In this document: positions 16,584-25,554 of the stretch, piece after piece
Layout: every line of letters begins with the position of its first letter
Position numbering within the stretch: position 1 is the first letter of the stretch
Assembly (NCBI GenBank): GCA_031359995.1
Contig: JANMAT010000101.1
Span: 62,001 to 126,000, forward strand
Length of the DNA stretch: 64,000 bases
Source of the DNA: JANMAT01 sp031359995
GTDB taxonomy: Bacteria; Actinomycetota; Acidimicrobiia; Acidimicrobiales; Ilumatobacteraceae
Reading direction: 5' to 3'
Made by a program: the position numbers and the translations under genes
Notes under the pieces: model-generated
Databases searched by the model: none
The model's input: only the letters and a program-made list of their open reading frames with translations
Told to the model about the DNA's origin: nothing

Positions 16584-18161
16584 ATGAAGAAATCCCTCAG
16601 ACCAGCCAAGCAGGCGGGCATCGGCCTCGTCATCGACTCCGATGCCGTGCGCGCCGTGGCCGTGGACCGCAAGAGCGGCCTGGCCGTCACCCGCGCCGGC
16701 GAGGTGCCCCTTGCCCCTGGCACGGTGAACGGTGGTGAGATCACCGACGTCGCCCATGTGGCCGAGGCCATTCGCGAGCTGTGGCGGGTCGGCGAGTTCA
16801 GCGCCAAGGACGTCAACCTGGCCATCGGCTCGCCCCGGGTCGCCATCCGGCCGGTCGACGTGCCGAACATGCCCGACGCCGACCTGCGTTCGGCCCTCAA
16901 GTTCCAGATCGGTGACCATCTCCCGATCAACCCCGACGACGCCATCGTCGACTTCCAGGACCTCGGTGTGGCCCAGGGCGGCGACGAGACCCGCGCCGTG
17001 CTCCTCGTGGCCGCCCACCGGGACCTCGTCACCAACGCCGTACAGGCCGCCAACCAGGCCGGCCTGCGGGTGCGGCGTGTCGACGTGATCCCGCTCCTGC
17101 TGGCCCGGGTGGCCGCCCCGCTGCTGCCCTCGGCGGCAACCACAGGCGAAGAGGTCGCCGCCCCCGGCCTGGAGGCCATCGTCGACGTCGGTGACGACGT
17201 CACCAACGTGGTGCTCGTGTATGCCGGCACCGCCGTGTTCGCCCGCACCCTGGGTGCCGGGCTCGGTCGGGATGCGCTGGCCGCCGGCGGCGATCCCGCC
17301 GCTCTGGCCGATCGCCTCTTCCCGCTCATGGAGGAGGTGCGCAACACCCTCGCCTTCGCCGCCACCCAGCTACGGGCGGGCAAGGTCAATGGCGTCCTCT
17401 GTTCGGTGCCCAGCGCCCACGAGCGGCTCCTGATCGACTGCCTGCGAGCGACGATCGGCGTGCCGGTTCATCCGCTCCACGCCCTCGACGTGCTCGCCGC
17501 CTACGGCGGCTCGTCGCCGTACAACCTCGACCGGCCGTTCCTTGCGCCCACTGCACTGGCTCTTCCCGCGGCGCTGCGCACCGATGGGCACACACCGTCG
17601 CTCCTACCTGACGTGTTCAACGCTGGCGATGCCCGCCGCCGCGAGCGGCTGATGCTGGCGGGTGCCGTCGGTGTGGTGGCCGCTGGACTCGCCGTCGTGA
17701 GCTTCAGCAAGGCCAACCACGTCTCCGACCTGGAAGCCAAGGCCCAGGCCGCGCACACTGAAGCAGCGACGCTGCAGAAGTCGGTGGCCAGCATGGCCAA
17801 GATCCAGGCCGACTCCAACAAGATCAAGGCCCTCGAGGGCAAGTTGAAGTCGGCCGTCGCCGGCAGCATCGACTACCCGCGGCTGTTGAACGAGATCGCC
17901 GACAAGTTGCCGACCGAGGCCGCGATCAAGAACGTGACGCTCGCCCGTGACTCGGTGGCCTTCAGCGTCATTGCCGACTCGGAGAACGCGCCCACGGAGA
18001 TCCTGGACGCCATGGACGGAACGGGGCGGCTGCACGACGTGTACATCGGCGCCATCACGATCAACGAGATCAAGAACAACCCGCAGACGACCTTCAGCGT
18101 GTCAGCCAAGCCCAGCGCCGTGGCGGCCGCCGACCGACTCTCGCAGTTCGGAGTGAAGTGA
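16584..18161 (+). CDS. fused PilM-PilN type IV pilus assembly protein
   Basis: A 525-residue protein that joins two usually separate proteins. Residues 1 to about 340 are an actin-like PilM (GIGLVIDSDAVRAVAVD near the N-terminus, AIVDVGDDVTNVVLVYAG around 198-215). Residues about 341-525 are PilN: the LLPDVFNAGDARRRER entry, one transmembrane helix at about 355-374, a coiled coil (residues 375-430) and a ferredoxin-like end. In most bacteria PilM in the cytoplasm binds the short N-terminal tail of membrane PilN; here the link is covalent. It overlaps the pilO start by 1 nt. Confidence 0.9.
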   Translation: MKKSLRPAKQAGIGLVIDSDAVRAVAVDRKSGLAVTRAGEVPLAPGTVNGGEITDVAHVAEAIRELWRVGEFSAKDVNLAIGSPRVAIRPVDVPNMPDADLRSALKFQIGDHLPINPDDAIVDFQDLGVAQGGDETRAVLLVAAHRDLVTNAVQAANQAGLRVRRVDVIPLLLARVAAPLLPSAATTGEEVAAPGLEAIVDVGDDVTNVVLVYAGTAVFARTLGAGLGRDALAAGGDPAALADRLFPLMEEVRNTLAFAATQLRAGKVNGVLCSVPSAHERLLIDCLRATIGVPVHPLHALDVLAAYGGSSPYNLDRPFLAPTALALPAALRTDGHTPSLLPDVFNAGDARRRERLMLAGAVGVVAAGLAVVSFSKANHVSDLEAKAQAAHTEAATLQKSVASMAKIQADSNKIKALEGKLKSAVAGSIDYPRLLNEIADKLPTEAAIKNVTLARDSVAFSVIADSENAPTEILDAMDGTGRLHDVYIGAITINEIKNNPQTTFSVSAKPSAVAAADRLSQFGVK

Positions 18162-18865
18162 TGAACCGCAAGGACCTCATGATCGCCGGCGCCGCCGCCG
18201 CCATCCTTGCCCTCGGCTGCTACCAGTTCGTGTGGAGCTCGCAGACCACCGCAGCGGCCACGGCCAGCGATGACGCGGCCGCGGCCCAGGCGTCGGTGAC
18301 CAAGCTCAAGGGTCAGGTCGCCACGCTCAAGCACACCGAGAGCGAGCTGGCGGGCAAGGCCGACCTGGCTGCACAGATGGCCCAGGCCGTGCCGGTCACG
18401 GCCGACGTGTCGGCCCTTCTGAAGCTCCTGCAGACCAAGGCCCACGAGCACGACGTGACCCTCACGTCGCTGACCAACGGCCAGCTGGCCGCGGCCTCGA
18501 AGAGCGGATCGTCGGCGACCACTGCCGATCCGGCGGCGGCGAGCGACACCGCCAACGAGCTCATGGTGACGCTGGCGTTCCACGGCACCTACACCGACGT
18601 CGTGTCGTTCATCAACGAGCTCGGCACGCTGCCCCGCCTGCTCGTGGTCGACTCCGTGTCGTTGACACCGCTCAACTCGGCGGCCGAGCCCGGCAAGCCG
18701 GTGACGGCCGGCGACGTGAGCGCCTCGGTGATCACTCGGGCCTTCACCACGGCTGAGCTGCCGGTCGCACCGGGTGCCAGCACCACAGTGGCGGCCTCCG
18801 GTGGCGCCACCACCTCGTCCACCGCCAAGACCGCCGCGGGCGCCAGCGCCACGCCGGTGCCCTGA
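18161..18865 (+). CDS. pilO: type IV pilus assembly protein PilO
   Basis: A 234-residue bitopic protein with an N-terminal membrane helix (residues about 6-24), a coiled coil rich in Ala/Lys (residues 28-75) and an alpha/beta extracytoplasmic domain (VTLAFHGTYTDVVSFINELG). The C-terminal 40 residues are Thr/Ser/Ala-rich. This is the PilO layout; PilO pairs with PilN to form the alignment complex. Start ATG 18161 overlaps the pilMN stop. Confidence 0.85.
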   Translation: MNRKDLMIAGAAAAILALGCYQFVWSSQTTAAATASDDAAAAQASVTKLKGQVATLKHTESELAGKADLAAQMAQAVPVTADVSALLKLLQTKAHEHDVTLTSLTNGQLAAASKSGSSATTADPAAASDTANELMVTLAFHGTYTDVVSFINELGTLPRLLVVDSVSLTPLNSAAEPGKPVTAGDVSASVITRAFTTAELPVAPGASTTVAASGGATTSSTAKTAAGASATPVP

Positions 18866-18879
18866 TCCGAGGAGATCCA

Positions 18880-19161
18880 ATGGCAACGCTCGCACTTCCC
18901 CAGGCCGCCACCAAGGCGCTCTCGACCTCGAAGGGCAAGACCTACGCGGCCGTCGGCGCCGTGGCCCTCGTGGTCGCGGCCTACCTGCTCCTGAGCGGTG
19001 GCGACGCCACGACCACCACACCGGCACCGGCACCCGCGGTCACGGTCGCCACGACCACCGCCACGACGGCTGTGACCGCCCCGGCGGCGACGACCCCGTT
19101 CGCGCCCTCGGCCCGGAACCCGTTCACCAAGGGCGACGGCTCGCAGCCGGCGTCGGCCTGA
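18880..19161 (+). CDS. small bitopic membrane protein in the PilP position
   Basis: Ninety-three residues: a short cytoplasmic tail, one membrane helix (YAAVGAVALVVAAYLLLSGG, residues about 22-41), a Thr/Ala/Pro-rich spacer and an ARNPFTKG ending. The (R)NPF motif after a TM helix and flexible linker is typical of PilP/GspC-type alignment proteins, but the globular domain is absent. A GAGGAGA ribosome site precedes the ATG. It lies directly after pilO, which supports a pilus role; the homology call is tentative. Confidence 0.65.
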   Translation: MATLALPQAATKALSTSKGKTYAAVGAVALVVAAYLLLSGGDATTTTPAPAPAVTVATTTATTAVTAPAATTPFAPSARNPFTKGDGSQPASA

Positions 19162-19179
19162 CCCGACCGAGCCTGATCC

Positions 19180-21570
19180 GTGACGCTGATGCCCCCCGTG
19201 CACCACCGCAGTCGACGCGTGCGCCGCCGTGACGAGGACGGCTTCACGCTGGTCGAACTGATGGTCGCCATGACCATCTTCACGGTCATGCTCGTGGGCT
19301 TCGGCATGCTGTTGAGCGCCTCCCTCAAGTCGTACCGGTTCAGCCGGGCCCGCACCGTCGCCGAGACCGTTGGTAGCGGCGAGGTCGACGAGGTCCGCCA
19401 GCTGGCCTGGTCGAACCTCGGGGTGGTCTCGGGCAACCCGCCGGGCACCCTCCTGGCCGATGAGGACGTGACCGTCGGCAAGATCGCGTTCCACATCAAA
19501 CGCGCCGTCGAGCTCGTCGACGACAACGTGCCCACCTACGGGTACAACACCGGCGCCAACTACAAGCACGTCACCATCACCGTGTCGTCGAACGCCATGA
19601 CGACACCGCTGGTGTACGAGACGCTCATCGCACCCCCGACCCAGCCCTCGCTGTACTCGGCGGCGATCCGCGCCCACGTCTCCGAGACGTGCTCCAAGAC
19701 CACGTTCGCTCCCGGTTGGAACGTCACCGTCGAGCACGGGCCCAGTCCCACGAGAGTCGGCGTGACCGACGCCCTCAACAACGTCCAGTTCTCAGGCCTG
19801 ATCCCCACGAACACCAGCGCACCAGGCAACTACTACGACGTGTCGGCCTCACTCGCCGGTTGGCTGCAGATGCCGGCGGCACCGGTGGACAGCCACTTCA
19901 CCCTCGATCCGGGCCAGACGCCGACGCCATCGCTTCTCATGTACAAGCCGGCCACGGTCACGCTGCACCTGAAGGACGCGCTGGGCCAGCCGGTCACCTC
20001 GCCGTACTCACTCGACATCAAGGACTGGACGGGCGCGAGCGCGCCGACCCTGTCGGGCCAGTCGCCCGATGGCACGGTGGTGCTCAGCACCTTCGGCAGC
20101 GGATCGTTCGTGTCGTGCAAGCAGTACACGTTCGTGGGGACTTCGCTCGGCTACACCACGTCGAACCCGCAGTCGCCGGCGCTCACCGACCCGAACTACC
20201 CGGCCACGAGCAACGCCGACATCGACGTCACCATCCCGATCCCGCCCCGCACCAAGACCACGTTCCACCTGGTCGACACCGACACCGGCGCGCCGCTGGC
20301 CGGCGCGGCCGGCATCATCGACGACACGACGAACCCGCTCGAACCCGACCGCGCCTTCACCACCGACGCCAGCGGGGCGGTCACCTTCGACCTGCTGCCC
20401 GACAGCTTCGCCATCACCGCGACGAAGTCGTCGGGCTACTTCCCGGGCAACTTCACCTACACGGTGCCGCAGCCGCCGGCCAACACCCAGCCGACGCCAC
20501 TCGACGTGACGCTGACGATGAACCCTTGGCGCTACACCACCGTCGTGTACTCGGTGCTCGACAGCCTCACGAACCAACCCGTGGGCGGCGTGACGGTGTT
20601 GGCCACCGGCGGACCCGGCGGGAACGTGACCTTCACGACCGACACGGTCACCGGAACGGCCAACGTCACCATGGTGCAGGCCACGTACTCCTTGAGCATG
20701 TCGAATCTGTCAGCCGCGTACCAGCCCTTCACGCCCGCCACGTTCACCGTGAGTGCCACGACCACAGCCAACTCCCTCGCCGTGGCGCCCATGGGGGCCG
20801 TCACCTTCACCGTGAACAACGGATCGGTGACGCCCACGACGCCACTGGCCGCAGTAGGGATCAAGGTCTCCACTCTGCTCGGCACCACCGTCACCACCCT
20901 GACGTCGGGCACCGACGGCACCGTGGCGACCTACCTGACGCCCGGCAGCTACAAGGTCGACGTCACGCCGACACCTTCGGGCTTCGGCGCCTTCAGCACG
21001 GCGACGATCACCGTGCCCCAGGGCCCGTACTCGTACCCGATCAACCTGCTCCAGTTCGGCACCACGAACTTCGTGGTCCGCAACGCCAACGGTCTGGCCA
21101 CCGTAGTCACCAACGTGGCGCTCTCCTACGCAGGCGGACCGAGCGGCAGCGGGAGCATCTCGATCAGCAACGGCACCGGCAGCAAGCAGCTCCTGGCTGG
21201 CACGTACACGATCACCCGACCGGCGGACAGCACCTATCAGGCCTACACCGGGACCCTGACCGTCGGTCCGGGCGGCACCGCGACCTTCAACGTCGACCTG
21301 TACTCCACGACGACGGTGAACGCGAAGTTCAAGGGAACCAACCAGAGCGCCGGCAACGTCGGCGCCGCCACCCTCAAGATCAGCGGACCGGGTGGTACCT
21401 ACACGCTGAACCTGCCGTCGGGCGGGAGCAGCGTCACGGTGTCGGGGATGAAGCCCGGCATCTACACCGTGACCCAGGTGACGACGTGGCCCTCGGGCTA
21501 CACGACCCTCCAGACCCAGCAGGTGCAGGTCATCAACACCACCGCCGTCCCGATCGTGTTCCTGCCATGA
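19180..21570 (+). CDS. giant pseudopilin with tandem beta-sandwich (prealbumin/CNA-B-like) modules
   Basis: A 796-residue protein beginning as a type IV pseudopilin: basic leader RRVRRRDEDG, cleavage before Phe22, FTLVELMVAMTIFTVMLVGF helix. It continues with a pilin-like domain to about residue 160. The remaining 630 residues form about seven modules of 70-90 residues, each opening with a TVTLHLKD-, TTFHLVD-, TVVYSVLD- or GAVTFTVN-like strand and closing with a GSYKVDVTPT- or GTYTITRPAD-like strand. This looks like carboxypeptidase-regulatory or CNA-B-type beta sandwiches. Ordinary pseudopilins are 150-300 residues. It is likely a pilus-tip subunit and adhesin or stalk (inference). The GTG start lacks a clear ribosome site; ATG 19189 is an alternative. 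It overlaps the next gene by 4 nt. Confidence 0.85.
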   Translation: MTLMPPVHHRSRRVRRRDEDGFTLVELMVAMTIFTVMLVGFGMLLSASLKSYRFSRARTVAETVGSGEVDEVRQLAWSNLGVVSGNPPGTLLADEDVTVGKIAFHIKRAVELVDDNVPTYGYNTGANYKHVTITVSSNAMTTPLVYETLIAPPTQPSLYSAAIRAHVSETCSKTTFAPGWNVTVEHGPSPTRVGVTDALNNVQFSGLIPTNTSAPGNYYDVSASLAGWLQMPAAPVDSHFTLDPGQTPTPSLLMYKPATVTLHLKDALGQPVTSPYSLDIKDWTGASAPTLSGQSPDGTVVLSTFGSGSFVSCKQYTFVGTSLGYTTSNPQSPALTDPNYPATSNADIDVTIPIPPRTKTTFHLVDTDTGAPLAGAAGIIDDTTNPLEPDRAFTTDASGAVTFDLLPDSFAITATKSSGYFPGNFTYTVPQPPANTQPTPLDVTLTMNPWRYTTVVYSVLDSLTNQPVGGVTVLATGGPGGNVTFTTDTVTGTANVTMVQATYSLSMSNLSAAYQPFTPATFTVSATTTANSLAVAPMGAVTFTVNNGSVTPTTPLAAVGIKVSTLLGTTVTTLTSGTDGTVATYLTPGSYKVDVTPTPSGFGAFSTATITVPQGPYSYPINLLQFGTTNFVVRNANGLATVVTNVALSYAGGPSGSGSISISNGTGSKQLLAGTYTITRPADSTYQAYTGTLTVGPGGTATFNVDLYSTTTVNAKFKGTNQSAGNVGAATLKISGPGGTYTLNLPSGGSSVTVSGMKPGIYTVTQVTTWPSGYTTLQTQQVQVINTTAVPIVFLP

Positions 21571-22178
21571 GCCTCTGCGACCGACCCCGACGTGACGAGT
21601 CCGGCTTCAGCCTGGTGGAGGTCGTCGTTTCGATGGCGCTGCTGTTGCTGATCACCAGCACGGTGTACGGCCTGTTCGGTACGTCCACGAAGCAGATGAC
21701 CCTGCTCCAGGGGATGATCGAGGAGCAGAGCCAGGCCCGCCTGGCGCTGTCGGGCCTGCAGAGCGAGCTGCGCAACGCCTACGCCGGCGACGAGACCGTC
21801 GCCAAGATCAGCACCATGACGGCGACGGGTCTGGTCGTCACCTCGGCCGACCGAGGTACCCCGCTGAAGCTCCGCCGCATCAGCTACAACCTGAGCGGCG
21901 GCGTGCTGACTCGCGCCATGGACACCTCGACCAACAGCTACCCGCCCGCCAACAACACGTGGACGTGGCCGAGCACGGCGGCCACGCCTCGGGCCGTGGT
22001 CGGCGGCGTGGTGAACACCACGCTGTTCGTCTACAAGGACGACCAGGGCGTGGTCACGACCAACCCCGCGCTCGTGCAGCTGGTCGAGATCACGCTGGTC
22101 GTGCGGGACAAGACGGCCAAGGCCACCCAGACCCCAGAGACCTACACCACGTCGGTCCGATTGCGAGGAACCGAATGA
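21567..22178 (+). CDS. minor pseudopilin, PilW/GspJ-like
   Basis: A 203-residue prepilin-type protein with leader RPRRDESG, cleavage before Phe14, Glu at mature position 5 (FSLVEVVVSMALLLLITSTV), then a QARLALSGLQSELRNAY helix and a beta-rich domain typical of PilW/PulJ minor pilins. It overlaps the giant pseudopilin (ATGA) and the next gene, so the three minor-pilin genes are translationally coupled and are probably stoichiometric parts of the tip complex. Confidence 0.85.
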   Translation: MSLCDRPRRDESGFSLVEVVVSMALLLLITSTVYGLFGTSTKQMTLLQGMIEEQSQARLALSGLQSELRNAYAGDETVAKISTMTATGLVVTSADRGTPLKLRRISYNLSGGVLTRAMDTSTNSYPPANNTWTWPSTAATPRAVVGGVVNTTLFVYKDDQGVVTTNPALVQLVEITLVVRDKTAKATQTPETYTTSVRLRGTE

Positions 22179-23623
22179 AGCGCCTGCGCATCCTCGCCAG
22201 TACCCGCCGCACCCGCGACCAGGAGCAGGGCAGCGCCATCGTGCTCGTGGTGATCGTGGGCGTCATGATGCTCGCGGCCGGCAGCGTGATCATCGGCCGC
22301 ACCGGCACCGAGAGCAAGCTCGCCGACCGCCAGTCCGAGTACGAAGGCGCGCTCCACGCGGCCGAAGCCGGCGTGCACGACTACATCGCGAAGCTCACCG
22401 AAGACCGGATCTACTTCCGCCACCGCGTCCACCCGGCCGAGGACACGCGCAACCGGGTGAGCCCGCTCAGTGGCTCCTACGCTCCCGACACGGTGTGGCC
22501 CGGCGATCAGACGTGGACGTACCCAGCGGCCAAGACGCAGTACCGCCAACTGCTCGGCACCACCGCATCGCAATATGAGTACAACCTGCGCATCACGCCA
22601 TCGACCGGCGGGCCCGTGACCATCACCGCCACCGGGCGACGCCGCACCAACCCGCGCCTCACCCGCACGATCGAAGTCGTGGTGAAAGGCTCGTCGATCG
22701 CCGACTACCAGGCCATCTACGACAAGGACATCAACTACGGCGCCACTGCGGTCACCAGCGGGCGCATCTACAGCACCGGCAACATCAGCTACCTCGGCAC
22801 CGCGTCGGCCGACATCCTCGCCGAGAAGGCCATCACCGGCCCGGCGACGAACATCATCGCTCCGGCCCGCCGCTGCGACCAGAACGGCACGTACAACGCT
22901 TGCAAGATCCGGTCGGTGCTCACCAACCCGATCAGCTTCGATTCGTTCACCGCCTCGTTCGACGAGATCAAGCGCGTGGCCCAGTCGTCGGCCCTCGGTG
23001 GCATCTACCGCGACCAGCCGACCAAGGCCGGTTGGCGACTGACCTTCCTCAACAACGGCCAGGTCAAGATCGAGGTCTGCACCAGCGCAGTGAGCCTGGC
23101 GTCGGGGGCTGCGGCGCCGGCCGGCTGCGTGGTCGACAGCCAGCCCAACGTTCCTGCCCTCGGTGTCCTGTACTTCGAGCAGCCGGTGATCGTGCTCGGC
23201 CAGGTGAAGGGACGCGTGACGGTGTCGAGCAGCGCCGACATCATCATCGGTGGACCGATCGACTACGTCGACCCGACCGTCGATGTGCTCGGGCTGCTCG
23301 CCAAGGTCAACGTGATCGTCGCCGAGTACGTGCCCGCCACGTTCTCGTGGAAGGGCGCCGTGCTGGCCCAGACCGGCATGATCCAGTACTACGGCCCGGC
23401 CAACACGGGGCCGTGCACCGGACTCGACAAGAACGGCACGATGACCTTCACCGGCTCGTGGGCGTCGAAGGGCGGTGGCTGCATGGCCACCTCCGACCTG
23501 CAGCACGGGTTCGACACGCGGATCTACAACTACGACCCGAACCTGTCGAACCTGCAACCGCCCTTCCTGCCCGTGCTCGAAGAGGCCTACAAGATCCTGC
23601 GGTACCGCGAGACCGACAGCTGA
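22175..23623 (+). CDS. PilX-like minor pilus assembly protein
   Basis: A 482-residue protein with a short basic N-terminus, the PilX-type EQGSAIVLVVIVGVMMLAAG segment (no Phe/Glu5 prepilin motif) and an ALHAAEAGVHDYIAKL helix typical of PilX N-terminal domains. The long remainder contains beta-helix-like repeats (IYSTGNISYLG, VTVSSSADIIIGG). Several cysteines are present. It is the last gene of the pilus unit, overlapping the PilW-like gene by 4 nt with a GAGGAA ribosome site. It may prime or cap the pilus with the other minor pilins. Confidence 0.8.
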   Translation: MKRLRILASTRRTRDQEQGSAIVLVVIVGVMMLAAGSVIIGRTGTESKLADRQSEYEGALHAAEAGVHDYIAKLTEDRIYFRHRVHPAEDTRNRVSPLSGSYAPDTVWPGDQTWTYPAAKTQYRQLLGTTASQYEYNLRITPSTGGPVTITATGRRRTNPRLTRTIEVVVKGSSIADYQAIYDKDINYGATAVTSGRIYSTGNISYLGTASADILAEKAITGPATNIIAPARRCDQNGTYNACKIRSVLTNPISFDSFTASFDEIKRVAQSSALGGIYRDQPTKAGWRLTFLNNGQVKIEVCTSAVSLASGAAAPAGCVVDSQPNVPALGVLYFEQPVIVLGQVKGRVTVSSSADIIIGGPIDYVDPTVDVLGLLAKVNVIVAEYVPATFSWKGAVLAQTGMIQYYGPANTGPCTGLDKNGTMTFTGSWASKGGGCMATSDLQHGFDTRIYNYDPNLSNLQPPFLPVLEEAYKILRYRETDS

Positions 23624-23645
23624 CGGCCGGCGACGCGGCGACCCT

Positions 23646-24347
23646 TCACTCGACGAGGTCGGTCGTGGGAAGATCCATGTGGAACACGCCAGCGCGCACG
23701 GCGTGCCAGTCGCCCTGCCACGGGTAGGCATCGACTTGGCGTTCGCTTCGGCGGCTGCCGAGCACGCGGAACAGCTCCCACGTGCCGTGGGGTCGGTCGC
23801 TCAGGTCGAGCGTGAGCACCGGATCGCCGGCGCCGGCGACCCACTCGCCATCGGCGCTCACGGCCCGCACCGCACCAAGACCGTGGCTGGCCAGGTCGCG
23901 CGTCAACAGGTGCTGCTCGAAAGCCATGGCCACGGCCACGCCACGCTCGCCGCGCCCGCCAGGGCGGCCGAGGGCGTGGCGCAGGTCGTGCTCGTGGGCC
24001 ACGGCGTCGAGCACCAGCCCGGCCAGGCCGCCGCGCTGGCGCATCAGGTCCTCGAAGCCGGGGCTCGCCTCGTGCCACTCGTGGAGCAGCGACGACACCG
24101 ACCGACCCCGCCGATTGGCCACCTGGGCGTCGACCCAGGCCTGGGTGTCACCCTGGGGGAGCCGGCCGGCGGCCAGGTCGGCGCACACCCCGGCGAGGTG
24201 GGCGCACAGGTCGGCCACGTCCCAGTCGGGGCAGGCGGCGATGCGCCGAGCCACCGTCGCCGCGTCGGCACCGTCGAGCAGCGCAGCGATGCGCAGGCGA
24301 GCGGCGCCGTACTCGTGCGCCGCTTCCTCGAACAGCTCGTTGGCCAT
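23646..24347 (-). CDS. maleylpyruvate-isomerase-family mycothiol-dependent protein (DinB/MDMPI fold)
   Basis: A 233-residue protein with the MDMPI N-terminal four-helix bundle: a CPDWDVADLCAHLAGVCADL motif (the family's W.V.dl..Hl), VLDAVAHEHDLRHALG carrying the metal-binding HexxDlR-like histidines, and a C-terminal sterol-carrier-like domain (VLTLDLSDRPHGTWEL). Actinobacterial members use mycothiol or bind metal; most have unknown substrates. It ends converging on the pilus operon and is divergent from an MBL-fold gene. The ATG has a GAGGGGG site. Confidence 0.85.
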   Translation of the reverse strand: MANELFEEAAHEYGAARLRIAALLDGADAATVARRIAACPDWDVADLCAHLAGVCADLAAGRLPQGDTQAWVDAQVANRRGRSVSSLLHEWHEASPGFEDLMRQRGGLAGLVLDAVAHEHDLRHALGRPGGRGERGVAVAMAFEQHLLTRDLASHGLGAVRAVSADGEWVAGAGDPVLTLDLSDRPHGTWELFRVLGSRRSERQVDAYPWQGDWHAVRAGVFHMDLPTTDLVE

Positions 24348-24452
24348 CGCGTCCCCCTCGTGGGCCGCGCGGCCCGTCGTCCCCACCCCATCATCGCCGC
24401 GCCGCCACGAGCCCGGACAAGTCGGTCGCGATCGAGATGCCATGATGCCGAC

Positions 24453-25454
24453 GTGGCTGCTCCCATCCCGTACGTGCGCGACCTGACCCCCCACTACGGC
24501 GAAGCGATCGACGTCAGCCCGCTCATCCGCCGGGTCGTGGCCAACAACGCCAACAAGTTCACGTACCTCGGCACCGGCACCTACCTCGTCGGCCGCGGCA
24601 ACGTCGCCGTCATCGACGCCGGGCCTGCACTGGTCGACCACGTCGATGCCATCGAACGGGCGCTGGCGCCGGGGGAGCGGATCACCCATCTCTTCGTCAC
24701 CCACACCCACAGCGACCACTCGCCGGCCACCGCACTGCTGAAGGAGCGCGGCGGCGCACCGAGCTACGGCTTCGGCCCCCACGGGGCCGTGCCGCCCGAC
24801 GACCCCGACGACCGCGTCGTGTTCGGCGACGACGAAGCCGACGGCACCGCCGAAGAAGCCGAGGCCAAGGCCCGCGAAGCGGCGGGGGAGCCGCCCAAGG
24901 AGGAGCTCCGTGAGGGGGCCGACACCGACTTCCGCCCCGACGTCGTGCTGGCCGACGGCGACGTGGTGGGCGGCGATGGCTGGACCCTGACGGCGGTGCA
25001 CACGCCCGGTCACACCTCGAACCACCTGTGCTTCGCCCTGGCCGAAGAGTCGGCGCTGTTCAGCGGCGACCACGTGATGGGCTGGTCGACCTCGGTGATC
25101 GGCCCGCCCGACGGCAACCTGGGTCAGTACCTCGCCAGCCTCGACAGGCTGCTCGCCCGCAGCGACGACCACTACTGGCCCACCCACGGCCCGTGCATCA
25201 CGGCACCGCACGAGCTCGTGCGGGCCTACCGTGACCACCGCGCCGATCGCACCCGCCAGCTGCTCGCCGCGCTGGCCGACGGCCCGGCCACGCTGGCCGA
25301 GCTCGTGCCCCGCCTGTACGCCGCGGGCACGCCCAAGCCCCTGTGGCGAGCGGCTGCCGCGTCGCTGTTCGCCCACGTGCTCGATCAGGTCGAGCGGGGC
25401 ACCGTCACCGGCGACGGCGACGTCCGCCGCACGGCGCGCTACCGCCTGGCCTGA
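24453..25454 (+). CDS. metallo-beta-lactamase-fold hydrolase (LACTB2-like)
   Basis: A 333-residue protein with the zinc-binding THTHSDHSP motif (HxHxDH), HTPGHTSNHL, SGDHVMG and a late THGP motif, the complete metal set of MBL hydrolases. A long acidic insertion (residues about 115-165) separates the first two. A C-terminal winged-helix region (TRQLLAALADGPATLAELVP) is typical of LACTB2-like enzymes, which act as thioesterases or RNA hydrolases. The GTG at 24453 is chosen because the conserved domain begins at once; no ribosome site is seen. Confidence 0.88.
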   Translation: MAAPIPYVRDLTPHYGEAIDVSPLIRRVVANNANKFTYLGTGTYLVGRGNVAVIDAGPALVDHVDAIERALAPGERITHLFVTHTHSDHSPATALLKERGGAPSYGFGPHGAVPPDDPDDRVVFGDDEADGTAEEAEAKAREAAGEPPKEELREGADTDFRPDVVLADGDVVGGDGWTLTAVHTPGHTSNHLCFALAEESALFSGDHVMGWSTSVIGPPDGNLGQYLASLDRLLARSDDHYWPTHGPCITAPHELVRAYRDHRADRTRQLLAALADGPATLAELVPRLYAAGTPKPLWRAAAASLFAHVLDQVERGTVTGDGDVRRTARYRLA

Positions 25455-25466
25455 GCGGCGCCGCTT

Positions 25467-25483
25467 CCTTGCACCCTGCAAGG
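25467..25483. promoter_or_regulatory. 17-bp palindromic operator candidate ahead of the LLM gene
   Basis: CCTTGCACCCTGCAAGG has perfect 7-bp arms and ends 5 bp before a TAGGCT -10 box, so it covers the -35/spacer region. It could also act as a weak terminator for the MBL gene. No regulator gene is adjacent. Confidence 0.45.
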
Positions 25484-25488
25484 AGGGC

Positions 25489-25494
25489 TAGGCT
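25489..25494 (+). promoter_or_regulatory. -10 box (TAGGCT) for the LLM-amidohydrolase pair
   Basis: TAGGCT with an imperfect TTGCAC upstream. The transcript would have a 5' leader of about 54 nt before the GTG at 25555. Confidence 0.4.
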
Positions 25495-25554
25495 CGGCCG
25501 CGACGTCGGGGGACGTCACCGGTGGGTTCCGGCTCTCTCCTCGGGGGTTCTCCA

